Source: Streptomyces sp. NBC_01241 (lineage in GTDB: Bacteria > Actinomycetota > Actinomycetes > Streptomycetales > Streptomycetaceae). From it: a stretch of 64,000 bases of DNA. Below the pieces are notes generated by a model, which was given only the letters and a program-made list of their open reading frames with translations, had not been told where the DNA came from and ran no database searches. Shown in pieces: positions 33,964 to 42,717 of this stretch. Within the stretch, counting starts at the first letter, position 1. Every line of letters begins with the position of its first letter. The stretch lies in contig NZ_CP108494.1 in the NCBI RefSeq assembly GCF_041435435.1, positions 4,312,501 to 4,376,500 on the forward strand. Direction: 5' to 3'. A program made the translations under genes and the position numbers.

Positions 33964-34734
33964 TTGACCACGGCATCGAGCACTGCTGTCCCGACGTTGA
34001 TCGGTTCGGTTCAGCGAGCGCTGAGGCTGCTGGAAGCCGTGGGTGCCCATCGAGACGGGGCGCCCGCGAAGCAGTTGGCCAGGGAAGCGGGCCTTCCCCT
34101 TCCCACTGCCTACCATCTGCTGCGCACCCTGGCCCATGAGGGCTATCTGCGCAGGGAGAACGGCGTTTTCCTCTTCGGGACCGCCGCTGAACGCCTGGTC
34201 GGTGAAGGTTCCCTGCAGAATCGTCGCAGCAGAATGGCGGAGTCGCTGAGCCGCTGGCGCGACGTCATCGGCGCGCCGGTGTACTGCGCCGTCTACCGCG
34301 AGGGCGAGATCGAACTCGTCGCCGTCGCCGACACCCCGGTTACCCCCGCGGTGGACGAGTGCGCGTCCTTCAGGGAGACCGGGCACGCCCATGCCATCGG
34401 TCAGTGTCTGCTGAGCCGGCTCGACGAGAAGGCTCGTGAGGATCATCTGGACCGGCACCCGGTACGGCCGCTGACCCGCTACTCGGTGAGGGACCGCGCG
34501 GCGCTCCTCGAGCGGTTGCGGTCGCTGGAACGAATGGAACCTGTCATCGAACGACAGGAGTACGCCTTGGGGACGGTCTGCGCGGCCATCCCGATCACTG
34601 CCGGATTCACCGCCGCCGCGATGGCCATTTCGGTACCCCTGGAGCAGGAAGACCGGTTGCTCCCCGCAGTCGAACAACTACGTGGCGAAGTGGCCAACCT
34701 CTTGCGTTCGTTCGTGTTCTCTATCAGTATCTGA
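33964..34734 (+). CDS. ssgR: SsgR, IclR-family activator of ssgA
   Basis: A 256-residue IclR-type regulator with HTH GSVQRALRLLEAVGAHRDGA then KQLAREAGLPLPTAYHLLRT (about 14-57) and the IclR effector domain (70-250; VPLEQEDRLLPAVEQLRGEVANLLRS at the end). It directly precedes ssgA, and in S. coelicolor and S. griseus SsgR is the direct activator of ssgA, needed for sporulation. The frame opens at TTG, seven bases after GGGGGTGA; the known S. coelicolor protein is, as I recall, slightly shorter, so the true start may lie downstream. It spans the end of the 244-bp gap with a hairpin. Confidence 0.9.
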   Translation: MTTASSTAVPTLIGSVQRALRLLEAVGAHRDGAPAKQLAREAGLPLPTAYHLLRTLAHEGYLRRENGVFLFGTAAERLVGEGSLQNRRSRMAESLSRWRDVIGAPVYCAVYREGEIELVAVADTPVTPAVDECASFRETGHAHAIGQCLLSRLDEKAREDHLDRHPVRPLTRYSVRDRAALLERLRSLERMEPVIERQEYALGTVCAAIPITAGFTAAAMAISVPLEQEDRLLPAVEQLRGEVANLLRSFVFSISI

Positions 34735-34835
34735 AAAATCACTCCTTGTGATCTGCTATCGCGTGCACCACGATGGCGTCAATAGGGCCATGGGGGATCA
34801 TTCCTGGCCAGATTCATCTACTGCGGGGTTGAACG

Positions 34836-35273
34836 ATGCGCGAGTCGGTTCAAGCTGAGGTCATGATGAGCTTCCTCGTTTCCGAGGAGCTCTCTTTCCG
34901 GATCCCGGTGGAGCTCCGGTACGAAGTGTGTGATCCGTATGCGATCCGGATGACCTTCCATCTGCCCGGCGACGCCCCCGTCACCTGGGCATTCGGTCGT
35001 GAGCTGCTGCTCGACGGCCTCAACAGCCCCAGTGGCGACGGCGATGTGCACATCGGACCCACGGAGCCCGAGGGGCTTTCCGATGTACATATCCGGCTCC
35101 AGGTCGGCGAGGACCGCGCCCTCTTCCGGGCCGGTACCGCGCCACTTGTGGCCTTTCTCGACCGGACGGACAAACTCGTGCCGCTCGGGCAGGAGTGCAC
35201 GCTGGGTGACTTCGAGGGCAATCTGGAAGAGGCCCTGGGCCGGATCCTCGCCGAGGAACAGAACGCCGGCTGA
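34836..35273 (+). CDS. ssgA: SsgA, sporulation-specific cell division activator
   Basis: A 145-residue founding member of the SsgA-like (SALP) family, found only in sporulating actinomycetes. It helps place SsgB and thereby FtsZ for septation in aerial hyphae. Recognisable segments are SFLVSEELSFRIPVELRYEV, ADPYAIRMTFHLPGDAPVTW-type core (here CDPYAIRMTF), WAFGRELLLDGL and LVAFLDRTDKLVPLGQE. The ATG at 34836 (MRESVQAEV) gives an N-terminal strand that lines up with that of SsgB and has GGGG upstream. ATGs at 34863/34866 would give the shorter protein often quoted. The 101-bp gap to ssgR should hold the SsgR-dependent promoters. Confidence 0.95.
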   Translation: MRESVQAEVMMSFLVSEELSFRIPVELRYEVCDPYAIRMTFHLPGDAPVTWAFGRELLLDGLNSPSGDGDVHIGPTEPEGLSDVHIRLQVGEDRALFRAGTAPLVAFLDRTDKLVPLGQECTLGDFEGNLEEALGRILAEEQNAG

Positions 35274-35354
35274 AGAGTACGGGGTCTCGGACCGGCCCGC
35301 CGGTCGAACGCGACACCTGCCGAATGGGTGAATCGCTCTCCGTGATGGAGGCGT

Positions 35355-36677
35355 TCAAGACTTCGCCCTACGACGGCGGCCTCTCCCGGCCCGTACGGGT
35401 GCTGAAGCCCCGGCTTCCGCGCCGAGCCCTGTGCGGTCCGCGGAGACGACCAGCGCGGCGAGCGCCGTCGTCACCGGCACCGAGGCGACCAGTCCGATCG
35501 AGCCGACCAGCGTTCGTACGATCTCCTCCGCCACCAGCTCGCTGTTGGCCACCGTCCCCACACTGCTCCGGGCGATCGAGAACAGGAGCAGCAGCGGCAG
35601 CGCCGCGCCCGCGTAGGCGAGCACCAGCGTATTGACGACCGAGGCGATGTGGTCGCGCCCGATCCTGATCCCTGCCTTGTAGAGCCCCCGCGCACCCATC
35701 ATCGGGTTCGCCTGGTGCAACTCCCAGACCGCAGATGTCTGGGTGACCGTCACATCGTCGAGGACCCCGAGCGAACCGATGATGACACCGGCCAGCAGCA
35801 GGCCGCTCATGTCGATGCGCGGGTACAGGCCGTGGATGAGACCGGTGCTGTCGTCGGTGTTGCCCGTCAGGCTCGCCCAGCCGATGAAGAGTGATCCGAG
35901 CAGCCCGATCAGCAGGAGCGAGATCAGTGTGCCGATCACCGCGACCGAGGTGCGGGCCGTCAAGCCGTGGCACATGTAGAGCGCGATCAGCATGATCGCA
36001 CTGGCCCCGATCACCGCGACGAGCAGGGGATTCGAGCCCTGAAGGACGGCCGGGAGGATGAACAGGGTCAGTACCGCGAACGACACGGCGAGCGCGACCA
36101 GTGCCATCACCCCGCGCATCCTGCCCACCGCGACCACGACCAGGGCGAAGACCCCGGCCAGCAGCGCCATCGGGAACTTCCGGTTCACATCCGTCACCGA
36201 GTACTGCAGATCATGGGGCGCGTCGGGGGCGTACGCCACGACCACGCCCTGACCCTGGCGCAACTGACGCGGTGCGTCGGGCTGGACAATCTCGACGAAG
36301 GCCCGGCCCTTGTCGTGGCCGGTCGTCACCTCGACGGTGGCCTTCTCGCACAGCCCCGGCCCGCTCCCCGACGGTGGGGTGGTCTCGCCGCTGATGGGCA
36401 TCTGGGAGGCGTTCACGTCCTTGCAGTCCACCTTGTCGACCTTCACCACCTTCGCCTGCTGGGTCTGCCGGTCGAAACCGACACCGGTCCGATCGTGCGG
36501 GGGCGCGCCACCCGGCCAGAGCACCACCAGGCCGACGACGACCGCGGTGGCGAACGGGATGAGCGCGGCCGCGATGACCTTGCGCAGATGCTTCGAGACG
36601 GGCGCTGCGGGGCCATGGCTGTGCGAGTGGCCGTGCTGATGGCCTCGCGGTTCGGAGTCGATTTGGGGGGACGTCAC
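35355..36677 (-). CDS. YibE/F family membrane protein
   Basis: A 440-residue polytopic protein with a His-rich cytoplasmic N-terminus (GHQHGHSHSHG, possible metal binding). A first helix (about 33-55) and an extracytoplasmic domain (60-165) follow, then about seven helices containing the YibE/F signature (IIGSLGVLDDVTVTQTSAVWELHQANP, about 303-329). Family function is unknown. It is convergent with ssgA and divergent from thiC. Confidence 0.88.
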   Translation of the reverse strand: MTSPQIDSEPRGHQHGHSHSHGPAAPVSKHLRKVIAAALIPFATAVVVGLVVLWPGGAPPHDRTGVGFDRQTQQAKVVKVDKVDCKDVNASQMPISGETTPPSGSGPGLCEKATVEVTTGHDKGRAFVEIVQPDAPRQLRQGQGVVVAYAPDAPHDLQYSVTDVNRKFPMALLAGVFALVVVAVGRMRGVMALVALAVSFAVLTLFILPAVLQGSNPLLVAVIGASAIMLIALYMCHGLTARTSVAVIGTLISLLLIGLLGSLFIGWASLTGNTDDSTGLIHGLYPRIDMSGLLLAGVIIGSLGVLDDVTVTQTSAVWELHQANPMMGARGLYKAGIRIGRDHIASVVNTLVLAYAGAALPLLLLFSIARSSVGTVANSELVAEEIVRTLVGSIGLVASVPVTTALAALVVSADRTGLGAEAGASAPVRAGRGRRRRAKS

Positions 36678-36756
36678 CGGCCGATCATCGCAAGTGAGAG
36701 GGGCCCTCTGTTCATTGCGCCGGACGGGGCGCTAGCGTTGAGGGACCTTTGCACAC

Positions 36757-36862
36757 GCGGGAGCTCGGAGCACCGGGCTGAGAGGGCGCTGATATCCGTA
36801 CATCCGTACGGGACAGGCTGCGCCGACCGCCGAACCTGTTACCGGGTAATGCCGGCGTAGGG
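36757..36862 (+). ncRNA. TPP riboswitch (THI element)
   Basis: The conserved blocks are all present in order: GGAGC-type P1/P2 strand, CTGAGAGGG (36778-36786, pyrimidine-sensing arm), the ACCTGTTACCGGGTAATGCC block (36835-36854) and GCGTAGGGAG closing P1. It ends directly on the GGGAGTAGG ribosome site of thiC, so TPP binding most likely hides the ribosome site. Confidence 0.93.
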
Positions 36863-36872
36863 AGTAGGTCTC

Positions 36873-38702
36873 ATGACCACAGCGGACGCACACACGCCTG
36901 CCTCGAACCAGAGCGCCGAGGCCGGGAAGTCCATCGGCTGGCACAAGGGATACGTCCAGGGCTCACGCCCAGACCTCCGGGTGCCGGTCCGTCAGGTGCA
37001 CCTCACCAACGGCAAGGACGTGACGCTGTACGACACGTCGGGGCCGTACACCGATCCCACCACCGAGACCGATGTCCGTCGCGGACTCGCACCGCTTCGG
37101 GAGAACTGGATCACCGCGCGCGGCGACACCGAGGAGTACCCGGGCCGTCCCGCACGCCCCGAGGACGACGGGCTCAAGCACACCTCGCCGCGGGTGGGGT
37201 CTCCCCTGCTCGAGCGAAGCCGAGAGCTCGGGGAAGGACTGCGCAACCTCGACGCGGTCTTCCCCGGCCGGCCCCGGCTGCCCCGCCGCAGCCGGGACGG
37301 GCAGCCGGTGACCCAGCTCGCGTATGCCCGCCGGGGTGAGATCACCCCGGAGATGGAGTACGTGGCGATCCGGGAGAACGTCGAGCCGGAGGTGGTGCGC
37401 GAGGAGATCGCTGCAGGCCGGGCCGTACTGCCGGCCAACGTCAACCACCCCGAGATCGAACCGATGATCATCGGGAAGCGGTTTTTGGTGAAGGTCAATG
37501 CCAACATCGGCAACTCCGCGGTGACGTCCTCCATCGAGGAGGAGGTGGAGAAGATGACGTGGGCGACGCGCTGGGGCGCCGACACCGTCATGGATCTGTC
37601 CACCGGCCGCAACATTCACACCACCCGTGAGTGGGTACTGCGCAATTCCCCCGTGCCGATCGGCACCGTTCCCCTCTATCAGGCGCTCGAAAAGGTCGAC
37701 GGCCGGGCCGAGGAGCTGACCTGGGAGATCTACAAGGACACCGTCATCGAGCAGGCCGAGCAGGGCGTCGACTACATGACGGTCCACGCCGGCGTGCGCC
37801 TGCCGTACGTCCCGTTGACCGCCCGGCGCAAGACCGGCATCGTCTCCCGCGGCGGTTCGATCATGGCGGCGTGGTGTCTCGCGCACCACAAGGAGTCGTT
37901 CCTGTACGAGCACTTCGAGGAGCTCTGCGAGATCCTCGCCACGTACGACGTGACGTACTCGCTGGGCGACGGTCTGCGCCCCGGCTCGATCGCCGACGCC
38001 AACGACGAGGCCCAGTTCGCCGAACTGCGCACACTCGGCGAACTGAACACGATCGCCAAGCGGCACGGTGTCCAGACCATGATCGAGGGCCCGGGCCATG
38101 TCCCGATGCACAAGATCAAGGAGAACATCGACCTCCAGCAGGAGATCTGCGAGGAGGCGCCGTTCTACACGCTCGGCCCGCTGACCACCGATGTCGCTCC
38201 GGCGTACGACCACATCACCTCGGGCATCGGCGCGGCGATGATCGCGTGGTGGGGCACGGCGATGCTCTGTTATGTCACGCCCAAGGAGCACCTCGGCCTG
38301 CCCAACCGCGACGACGTGAAGACCGGCGTCATCACGTACAAGATCGCGGCCCATGCGGCGGACCTCGCCAAGGGGCACCCGGGGGCGCAGGACTGGGACG
38401 ACGCGCTCTCCGACGCCCGTTTCGAATTCCGCTGGGAGGACCAGTTCAATCTGGCTCTCGACCCGGTCACGGCACGGGAGTTCCACGACGAGACGCTGCC
38501 CGCCGAACCGGCGAAGACCGCGCACTTCTGCTCGATGTGCGGGCCGAAATTCTGTTCGATGAAGATCAGTAGAAGCATCACAGAGCAATTCGCCCCGGAT
38601 CTTGCTGTGACCAGCGACGATGATGTTCAAGCGGGGATGCTCGCCAAGTCGAAGGAGTTCGCTGAGGCGGGCCACCGCGTCTACCTGCCTATTGCGGACT
38701 GA
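36873..38702 (+). CDS. thiC: Phosphomethylpyrimidine synthase ThiC
   Basis: A 609-residue radical-SAM enzyme converting aminoimidazole ribotide to hydroxymethylpyrimidine phosphate for thiamine. The extended N-terminal domain is followed by the barrel (GNSAVTSSIEEEVEKMTWATRWGADTVMDLSTG, then VPIGTVPLYQALEK). The C-terminal cluster motif is CSMCGPKFCSMK (CxxCxxxxC, about 561-572). Preceded by a TPP riboswitch and followed by a strong terminator, so it is a single-gene unit. Confidence 0.97.
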   Translation: MTTADAHTPASNQSAEAGKSIGWHKGYVQGSRPDLRVPVRQVHLTNGKDVTLYDTSGPYTDPTTETDVRRGLAPLRENWITARGDTEEYPGRPARPEDDGLKHTSPRVGSPLLERSRELGEGLRNLDAVFPGRPRLPRRSRDGQPVTQLAYARRGEITPEMEYVAIRENVEPEVVREEIAAGRAVLPANVNHPEIEPMIIGKRFLVKVNANIGNSAVTSSIEEEVEKMTWATRWGADTVMDLSTGRNIHTTREWVLRNSPVPIGTVPLYQALEKVDGRAEELTWEIYKDTVIEQAEQGVDYMTVHAGVRLPYVPLTARRKTGIVSRGGSIMAAWCLAHHKESFLYEHFEELCEILATYDVTYSLGDGLRPGSIADANDEAQFAELRTLGELNTIAKRHGVQTMIEGPGHVPMHKIKENIDLQQEICEEAPFYTLGPLTTDVAPAYDHITSGIGAAMIAWWGTAMLCYVTPKEHLGLPNRDDVKTGVITYKIAAHAADLAKGHPGAQDWDDALSDARFEFRWEDQFNLALDPVTAREFHDETLPAEPAKTAHFCSMCGPKFCSMKISRSITEQFAPDLAVTSDDDVQAGMLAKSKEFAEAGHRVYLPIAD

Positions 38703-38707
38703 TCTTC

Positions 38708-38753
38708 TGACGGCTGAGTGTCCCTCAGCACACGTAGGGGCACTCAGCCGTCA
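38708..38753 (+). terminator. Terminator after thiC
   Basis: Stem TGACGGCTGAGTG with CACTCAGCCGTCA, plus an inner CCCT/AGGGG stem, beginning 5 bp past the stop. Confidence 0.88.
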
Positions 38754-38870
38754 CCAGCTTGCCACTTCACTGGGCCGTGAGCACTCGCGCCAAAGCAGCT
38801 CCTGGCCAAAGCCGCTCCGCCGCCCGCGTGGTAGCGTGCCGCGCTGCCCAACTTGACGCCGGAGGCATAC

Positions 38871-39080
38871 ATGGCCAGCTACGAAGAACACGAGCAAGCT
38901 GCCATCGACCTTTTGGCGCCGCTGAGAGGTGCCATGGGAGGAACAGTCCAGCCGGACTACCGCTTGCAGATGGCTCAGGTGGAGGCGCTTCTGGCGCTCG
39001 CCGCAGCCATAGCCGGCCGTCACCAGGGGGACGGAGCTCCGGGGCAGCCGCCGATCCCGAACGGCCCTGCTGGCTTCTGA
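38871..39080 (+). CDS. Small hypothetical protein
   Basis: A 69-residue protein starting MASYEEHEQAAIDLLAPLRG with GGAGG seven bases ahead of the ATG. Amphipathic helices, no cysteine pairs or membrane segment, Pro/Gly-rich tail. I do not recognise it. It opens the accessory island after thiC. Confidence 0.55.
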   Translation: MASYEEHEQAAIDLLAPLRGAMGGTVQPDYRLQMAQVEALLALAAAIAGRHQGDGAPGQPPIPNGPAGF

Positions 39081-39487
39081 CGAGGAAGGCCGCCGAAGCT
39101 TCCATGCGGTGTTGGGCCGTGCGAGGCGAACCGACGAGGTCGCGTGCCCGCTGCGCGCCTGATTCGGTGGACAGGGACGGGGAAACAGAGGGAATAGCGG
39201 TAAGCGCTGGACTCATCTGCAGGTCGGCGTCCTGCCAGCTCAGCAGACATCCGCATACGAGATCTTCCAAACTGGTGATGAGGCTGACATCAACGCTGAT
39301 GCACAGCGGCGAAAGTCGGCGTGCACCAGCAGCGTTCACTTTCGCTTCATTCCTGCTTCGGGCAAGAGCACTTGGTGGATGGACCCTAGGGCCCTGCGCG
39401 CACGACTGTTAGGTTGAGGTCCCTGTAGGGGGCATGGCGGGGTACTGCTGAGAGGCCGCGGTCCGCGAGAAGGAGCGGGGGGGCGTC
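39081..39487. other. Stretch without a recognisable gene
   Basis: About 400 bp at the left of the tRNA scar. Minus-strand frames are open but have no ribosome site or family resemblance. Near 39455-39480 purine-rich sequence leads into the small ORF at 39488. I see nothing else. Confidence 0.5.
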
Positions 39488-39655
39488 GTGACGGGACCAG
39501 GAAGCGGCTACGCCGTAGGTTGGGGCACGCTCAGCCTGATCAACGCCGGCTTGGCACAAGGGAAGAACCGTCGGGGGCTGAACTGGTTCCTACTCTCCTT
39601 GATTCTCGGCCCCGTAGCCACGCTGCTGATCGTGTTGCTCGACGCCAAGGACTAA
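39488..39655 (+). CDS. Small one-helix membrane protein
   Basis: A 55-residue ORF from GTG to TAA. VTGPGSGYAVGWGTLSLINA is followed by a polar KNRRGLNW turn, a hydrophobic segment FLLSLILGPVATLLIVLL and DAKD. This resembles the small Streptomyces proteins with a 'NRRGLNWFLLSLLLGPLAT' core that are often encoded singly. A GGAGCGGGGG run lies ahead of the start. Confidence 0.5.
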   Translation: MTGPGSGYAVGWGTLSLINAGLAQGKNRRGLNWFLLSLILGPVATLLIVLLDAKD

Positions 39656-39787
39656 AGGCGATTCATGAGGCAGCCAGGTACTGATCCACGACGCGACAAG
39701 GCCGAACCAGGGTGAGACAGCCTTCATGCAGAAGGGGTGCCCCTAACCGAGGGACACCCCTTCTGACCAGCACGTCTCTGACCTGAG

Positions 39788-39843
39788 AAGGCGGTGGGAT
39801 TCGAACCCACGGGGACGCTTTCACGTCCTCACGGTTTTCAAGA
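39788..39843 (-). other. 3' half of a tRNA-Ser: attachment-site scar
   Basis: On the minus strand the sequence runs from the anticodon loop (TTGAAAA, anticodon TGA) through the 3' anticodon stem, the long variable arm (AGGACGTGAAAGCGTCC), an intact T-arm (GTGGGTTCGAATCCCAC) and the acceptor 3' strand (GCCTTC). The 5' half is not there: the bases before the loop (CACCCTC) cannot pair with the 3' stem, and no D-arm exists. Identity from anticodon loop to 3' end is what tyrosine integrases leave at the far end of an element inserted in a tRNA gene. No intact copy is in this window. Confidence 0.75.
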
Positions 39844-40124
39844 GGGTGCTGCGGGAAACCGCTACCTCGTGGCTGACCTGCGCGTACCCGGCCCTCTGGT
39901 GCCCTTACCGCCACCGGCGGTCCACACCTGGTCCACTGGCTCCAGGACCGGGTGAGTGGCGATCCAGATCGTTCACTGGCCTACACCCTCACCGAGCCCG
40001 ATTCATCTCCTCCAGCATTCGCGCTGCATCAGCCTCGTTGATCTCCCATCGATCCAGGTCTCCGCTGACCTTGAAGAACGGTTCGAGTGCGGCAAGGGAG
40101 GGGCACCACCTGATCGGCCTACAG
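39844..40124 (-). pseudogene. Island interior with a minus-strand gene stump
   Basis: Directly inside the tRNA scar I find no integrase. On the minus strand, at about 40100-39989, LEPFFKVSGDLDRWEINEAD and AARMLEEMNRAR form a plausible protein C-terminus with good codon bias. It has no start; at about 40105 it runs into the plus-strand ORF. It is probably the end of a truncated gene. The family is unknown. Confidence 0.35.
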
Positions 40125-40466
40125 ATGCCCGTGAGCCTGATCACGGACGCGCCGATCACCCAGGCACTCAACGGCGGCGGCCCGCTGGTCGAGGCACAGG
40201 ATGCTGGAATGATCACCTTCGGCTCCGCGCCCCTGCATGGCGGCGAACTCCTCGACGCCATGACACCCGAACTGATGGACCTGATCCGCCCCGGCCTCTC
40301 ACCTGGCGCCGCCGGCCTGCTGACCGCCGGTTCCTGCCCGGCCCTGGATGTCGTGCTGACCTCGGTCAGCAGCCTCGACCACTGGAACGATGCTGCCAAG
40401 GCTCTGGCCGCGCCCCTCACCCGCGAACAGCTCAGGAGAGTGACCGATGAACTTGCCACCGGATGA
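40125..40466 (+). CDS. Hypothetical protein coupled to the kinase gene
   Basis: A 113-residue ORF starting MPVSLITDAPITQALNGGGP and ending REQLRRVTDELATG. Its stop overlaps the start of the next ORF by 20 bp, so the two were translationally coupled. The composition is ordinary, with no membrane segment. I do not recognise the family. The 5' side abuts a probable deletion junction, so the N-terminus may be incomplete. Confidence 0.45.
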   Translation: MPVSLITDAPITQALNGGGPLVEAQDAGMITFGSAPLHGGELLDAMTPELMDLIRPGLSPGAAGLLTAGSCPALDVVLTSVSSLDHWNDAAKALAAPLTREQLRRVTDELATG

Positions 40467-41298
40467 GGCCACCCGGACGCTGATGGAGGCCGCGCACCGA
40501 CGGGCCGCCGAAGCGATCGGCCTGACCTGCACGGGGCCGATGGCGTGGGGCTTCGCGGGCTTCACTCTGGGCCGCCGGTCGGGCCCGTACTGGCTGCGTG
40601 TCAGCCGCAGCCTGGTGAAGAACGCCGGACGCAAGCACGGGCAAGGGATCGTCGGCGCGAATCTCCTGGTACCGCGCGACGTGCCGCGTCCGGTACTCCA
40701 CGGAACGTATGACTGGGCGCAGGGTGAGTACGCCTTCGAGGCTGAGGTGCTCGACCTGGTGGAGCACCCAGTCGTCTCGCCCCGGAGCCCAGACCTCGTC
40801 CGCAACCCTGCCCTGCCCGAGCAGTGAGGGCTGCTGAGGCGGGCGCTCTATCGCCTGGCGGAAGTGGACGGGGCCAAGGAAACAGTGCGGGACGAGTGGA
40901 TCGAGCGGGCTTTCCCCCAGTTCCTCGGCATCCCCGCCCCGTCCAAGATCGAGCGCGTCACCGGTCACGGCGACCTCCACTGGGGCAATCTCACCGGAAT
41001 GCCGCTGACCCTGCTGGACTGGGAGCGCTGGGGCCGTGTGCCGGTCGGCTACGACCCCGGCCTCCTCCACGCATACAGCCTCCGCGTGCCACTCGTGGTC
41101 ACCCGCATCCGCAGTCAGTTCGCTTCCGTCCTCGACATCCCCGCCGGCCGCATCGGCGAGCTGGCCGCACTCGCGGAAATGCTCCAGGCCGTGGCGCGGG
41201 GCTTCTACCCCAAGCTGGCGCCTCTCCTGCTGATCCGCGCTGAAGAGCTGACTGGGGTTCGTCCACCGGTCTCGGCCCCGGCTGAGGTCTCAGCCTGA
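40447..41298 (+). pseudogene. Aminoglycoside-phosphotransferase-like kinase split by an in-frame TGA
   Basis: Codons 1-126 (MNLPPDEATRTLMEAAHRRA onward) end at TGA 40825-40827. The same frame continues without a gap as GLLRRALYRLAEVDGAKETV and carries the kinase motifs HGDLHWGN (catalytic loop, about residue 174) and LLDWERWG (metal-binding Asp), to a stop at 41298. Together they make a 283-residue small-molecule kinase of the APH/choline kinase fold. The single nonsense codon (CAG TGA GGG) removes the catalytic half; a GTG at 40864 might restart translation of it. Probably inactive. Confidence 0.7.
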
Positions 41299-41399
41299 CT
41301 GCCACCCCATCCTGACCCCGGCACTCCTCCCCTGTGCCGGGGTCTTCGCGTTCTATCCCCCTGCCCCGTGGAAGCGCACCGCTGGCGGCTTCGGTCGGT

Positions 41400-41635
41400 G
41401 TTCTTCTCCCTGCTCTGACGGGCACTTCGGTGAGTTGCCCATGTACCGCCTTCAGGCGGTCACCCACACGGACAACGCGGCCGCGCTCGCCGTTCTCGTC
41501 AGGTCGGGGTTCGTCCAGGAGGGGATACGGCGATCCGCGTGTCTGCACCGGGGGCGCCGCCATGACGTCGCGGTGCTCTCACTGCTCCGCCCCGAGTGGG
41601 AGGCGCTGGCGCGCCCGAAGCCATGGGACCGCTGA
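41400..41635 (+). pseudogene. C-terminal stump of a GNAT (RimJ-type) acetyltransferase
   Basis: MYRLQAVTHTDNAAALAVLV and RSGFVQEGIRRSACLHRGRR match the last third of RimJ/RimL acetyltransferases (N-x-A-A-x-x-V-x-x-x-G-F). The acetyl-CoA-binding part is missing and the sequence before about 41400 is not protein-like. It marks the right edge of the decayed island. Confidence 0.65.
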
Positions 41636-41711
41636 CCCACGCTGGTCCCGGCGCGCGGGCGCGTCGGCCGACGCGGTGTTCCTGGTGGGGGAACGTGTCC
41701 CCCAGGCCCTG

Positions 41712-42530
41712 TCAGTCCGGTTCATGCTCCGGGCCGCCGAAGTCGGGACTGGTGAAGTCCGGGCTGGTGAAGGTCGGGCGGGGGCCCGCCGCCGGGCCGT
41801 CGTCGGGGCTGGTGAAGTCCGGCCGGCTGTAGCCGATCTTCGGAATGCGGTGCTCCGAGCGGTGCGGGGTGCGTGCCGCGGGGCCGGCCGCGGGGTCGGC
41901 GAGCGCGTCTCTGAGGAATGGCAGAATGCCGCGCTCCAGCAGTGCGTGGCGCCACGCCTCCCTGGCACGCGCCACATCCTCCGGAAGCTCGCTCCCGGGA
42001 TCTTCGGCGGGCTGCGACGTCGATCCGTTGCGCAGTGCGGTGACGAGCAGTCCGACGGCGGCGACCAGGATGGCGGCGGCCATGACCGCCGCGAAGAACC
42101 AGCCCGCGGCGACCATGGTGGAGGCGAAGGACGGAGGCGGGCTGAGCAGTTTCAGCAGATAGCCGGCCAGCAGGAATATGAACGCGGCGGTGCCGGCGAG
42201 CACGGGGGCCAGAACCGTGACGACAGCTCCTATGCCGGCGCCCGACTGGCTCTGAGGGTTCATACCGGACCCGGGACCGGCGTCCTCGTCCACTTCCTCG
42301 TCGGGTCCGCGCAGCTCTTCGCGGGCCTTCACATAGTGCTCGTACTCGGTGGCGGCCGTCGCGGTGATCAGCGCCGTGGCGTCCAGCGCCATGGTGCGCA
42401 GCTGCACGGCGTTGAGCCGCTCACCGACCGCGGCCAGATCCTGTCGTTCATGGGCATGGCGCAGTGCGTCGTCGAGGATCCGCTCGTACTCGGGGCGGTC
42501 CTCGGCCAGCAGGTGCGGAGCGCTGTTCAT
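41712..42530 (-). CDS. Two-helix membrane protein
   Basis: A 272-residue protein. A soluble helical N-terminus (1-90; ILDDALRHAHERQDLAAVGERLNAVQLRTMALDATALIT) is followed by two membrane segments (about 100-125 and 140-165), a cytoplasmic helix, and a disordered tail containing repeats of FTSPD (three copies near the C-terminus). ATG at 42530 has GGGGG six bases upstream. Unknown function; conserved next to the metallophosphatase in Streptomyces as I recall. Confidence 0.7.
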   Translation of the reverse strand: MNSAPHLLAEDRPEYERILDDALRHAHERQDLAAVGERLNAVQLRTMALDATALITATAATEYEHYVKAREELRGPDEEVDEDAGPGSGMNPQSQSGAGIGAVVTVLAPVLAGTAAFIFLLAGYLLKLLSPPPSFASTMVAAGWFFAAVMAAAILVAAVGLLVTALRNGSTSQPAEDPGSELPEDVARAREAWRHALLERGILPFLRDALADPAAGPAARTPHRSEHRIPKIGYSRPDFTSPDDGPAAGPRPTFTSPDFTSPDFGGPEHEPD

Positions 42531-42717
42531 GTGCATCCCCCGATGCTCCGTTGGGCCTGAATGCCCGCTCGGACCGGGCAGTTGGGCGGAAACGGAGGAG
42601 AGCCTGCTACTGATACGCCGATGGTAGAGCGCCCACGGCACGGGGTGACAGGGGGTTTCCGTAAATAGGCCCGGTGGTCGGCGTGGTCAGGTCGTGAAGC
42701 GTCTTCCCGGATGGACG

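Noticed and set aside
39788..39843. Functional tRNA gene
   Set aside because: Only the 3' half is present; the anticodon stem cannot pair and there is no D-arm.
40825..40827. Selenocysteine or programmed readthrough at TGA
   Set aside because: No selenocysteine hairpin or homologous Sec enzyme; an ordinary nonsense mutation in a decayed island is simpler.
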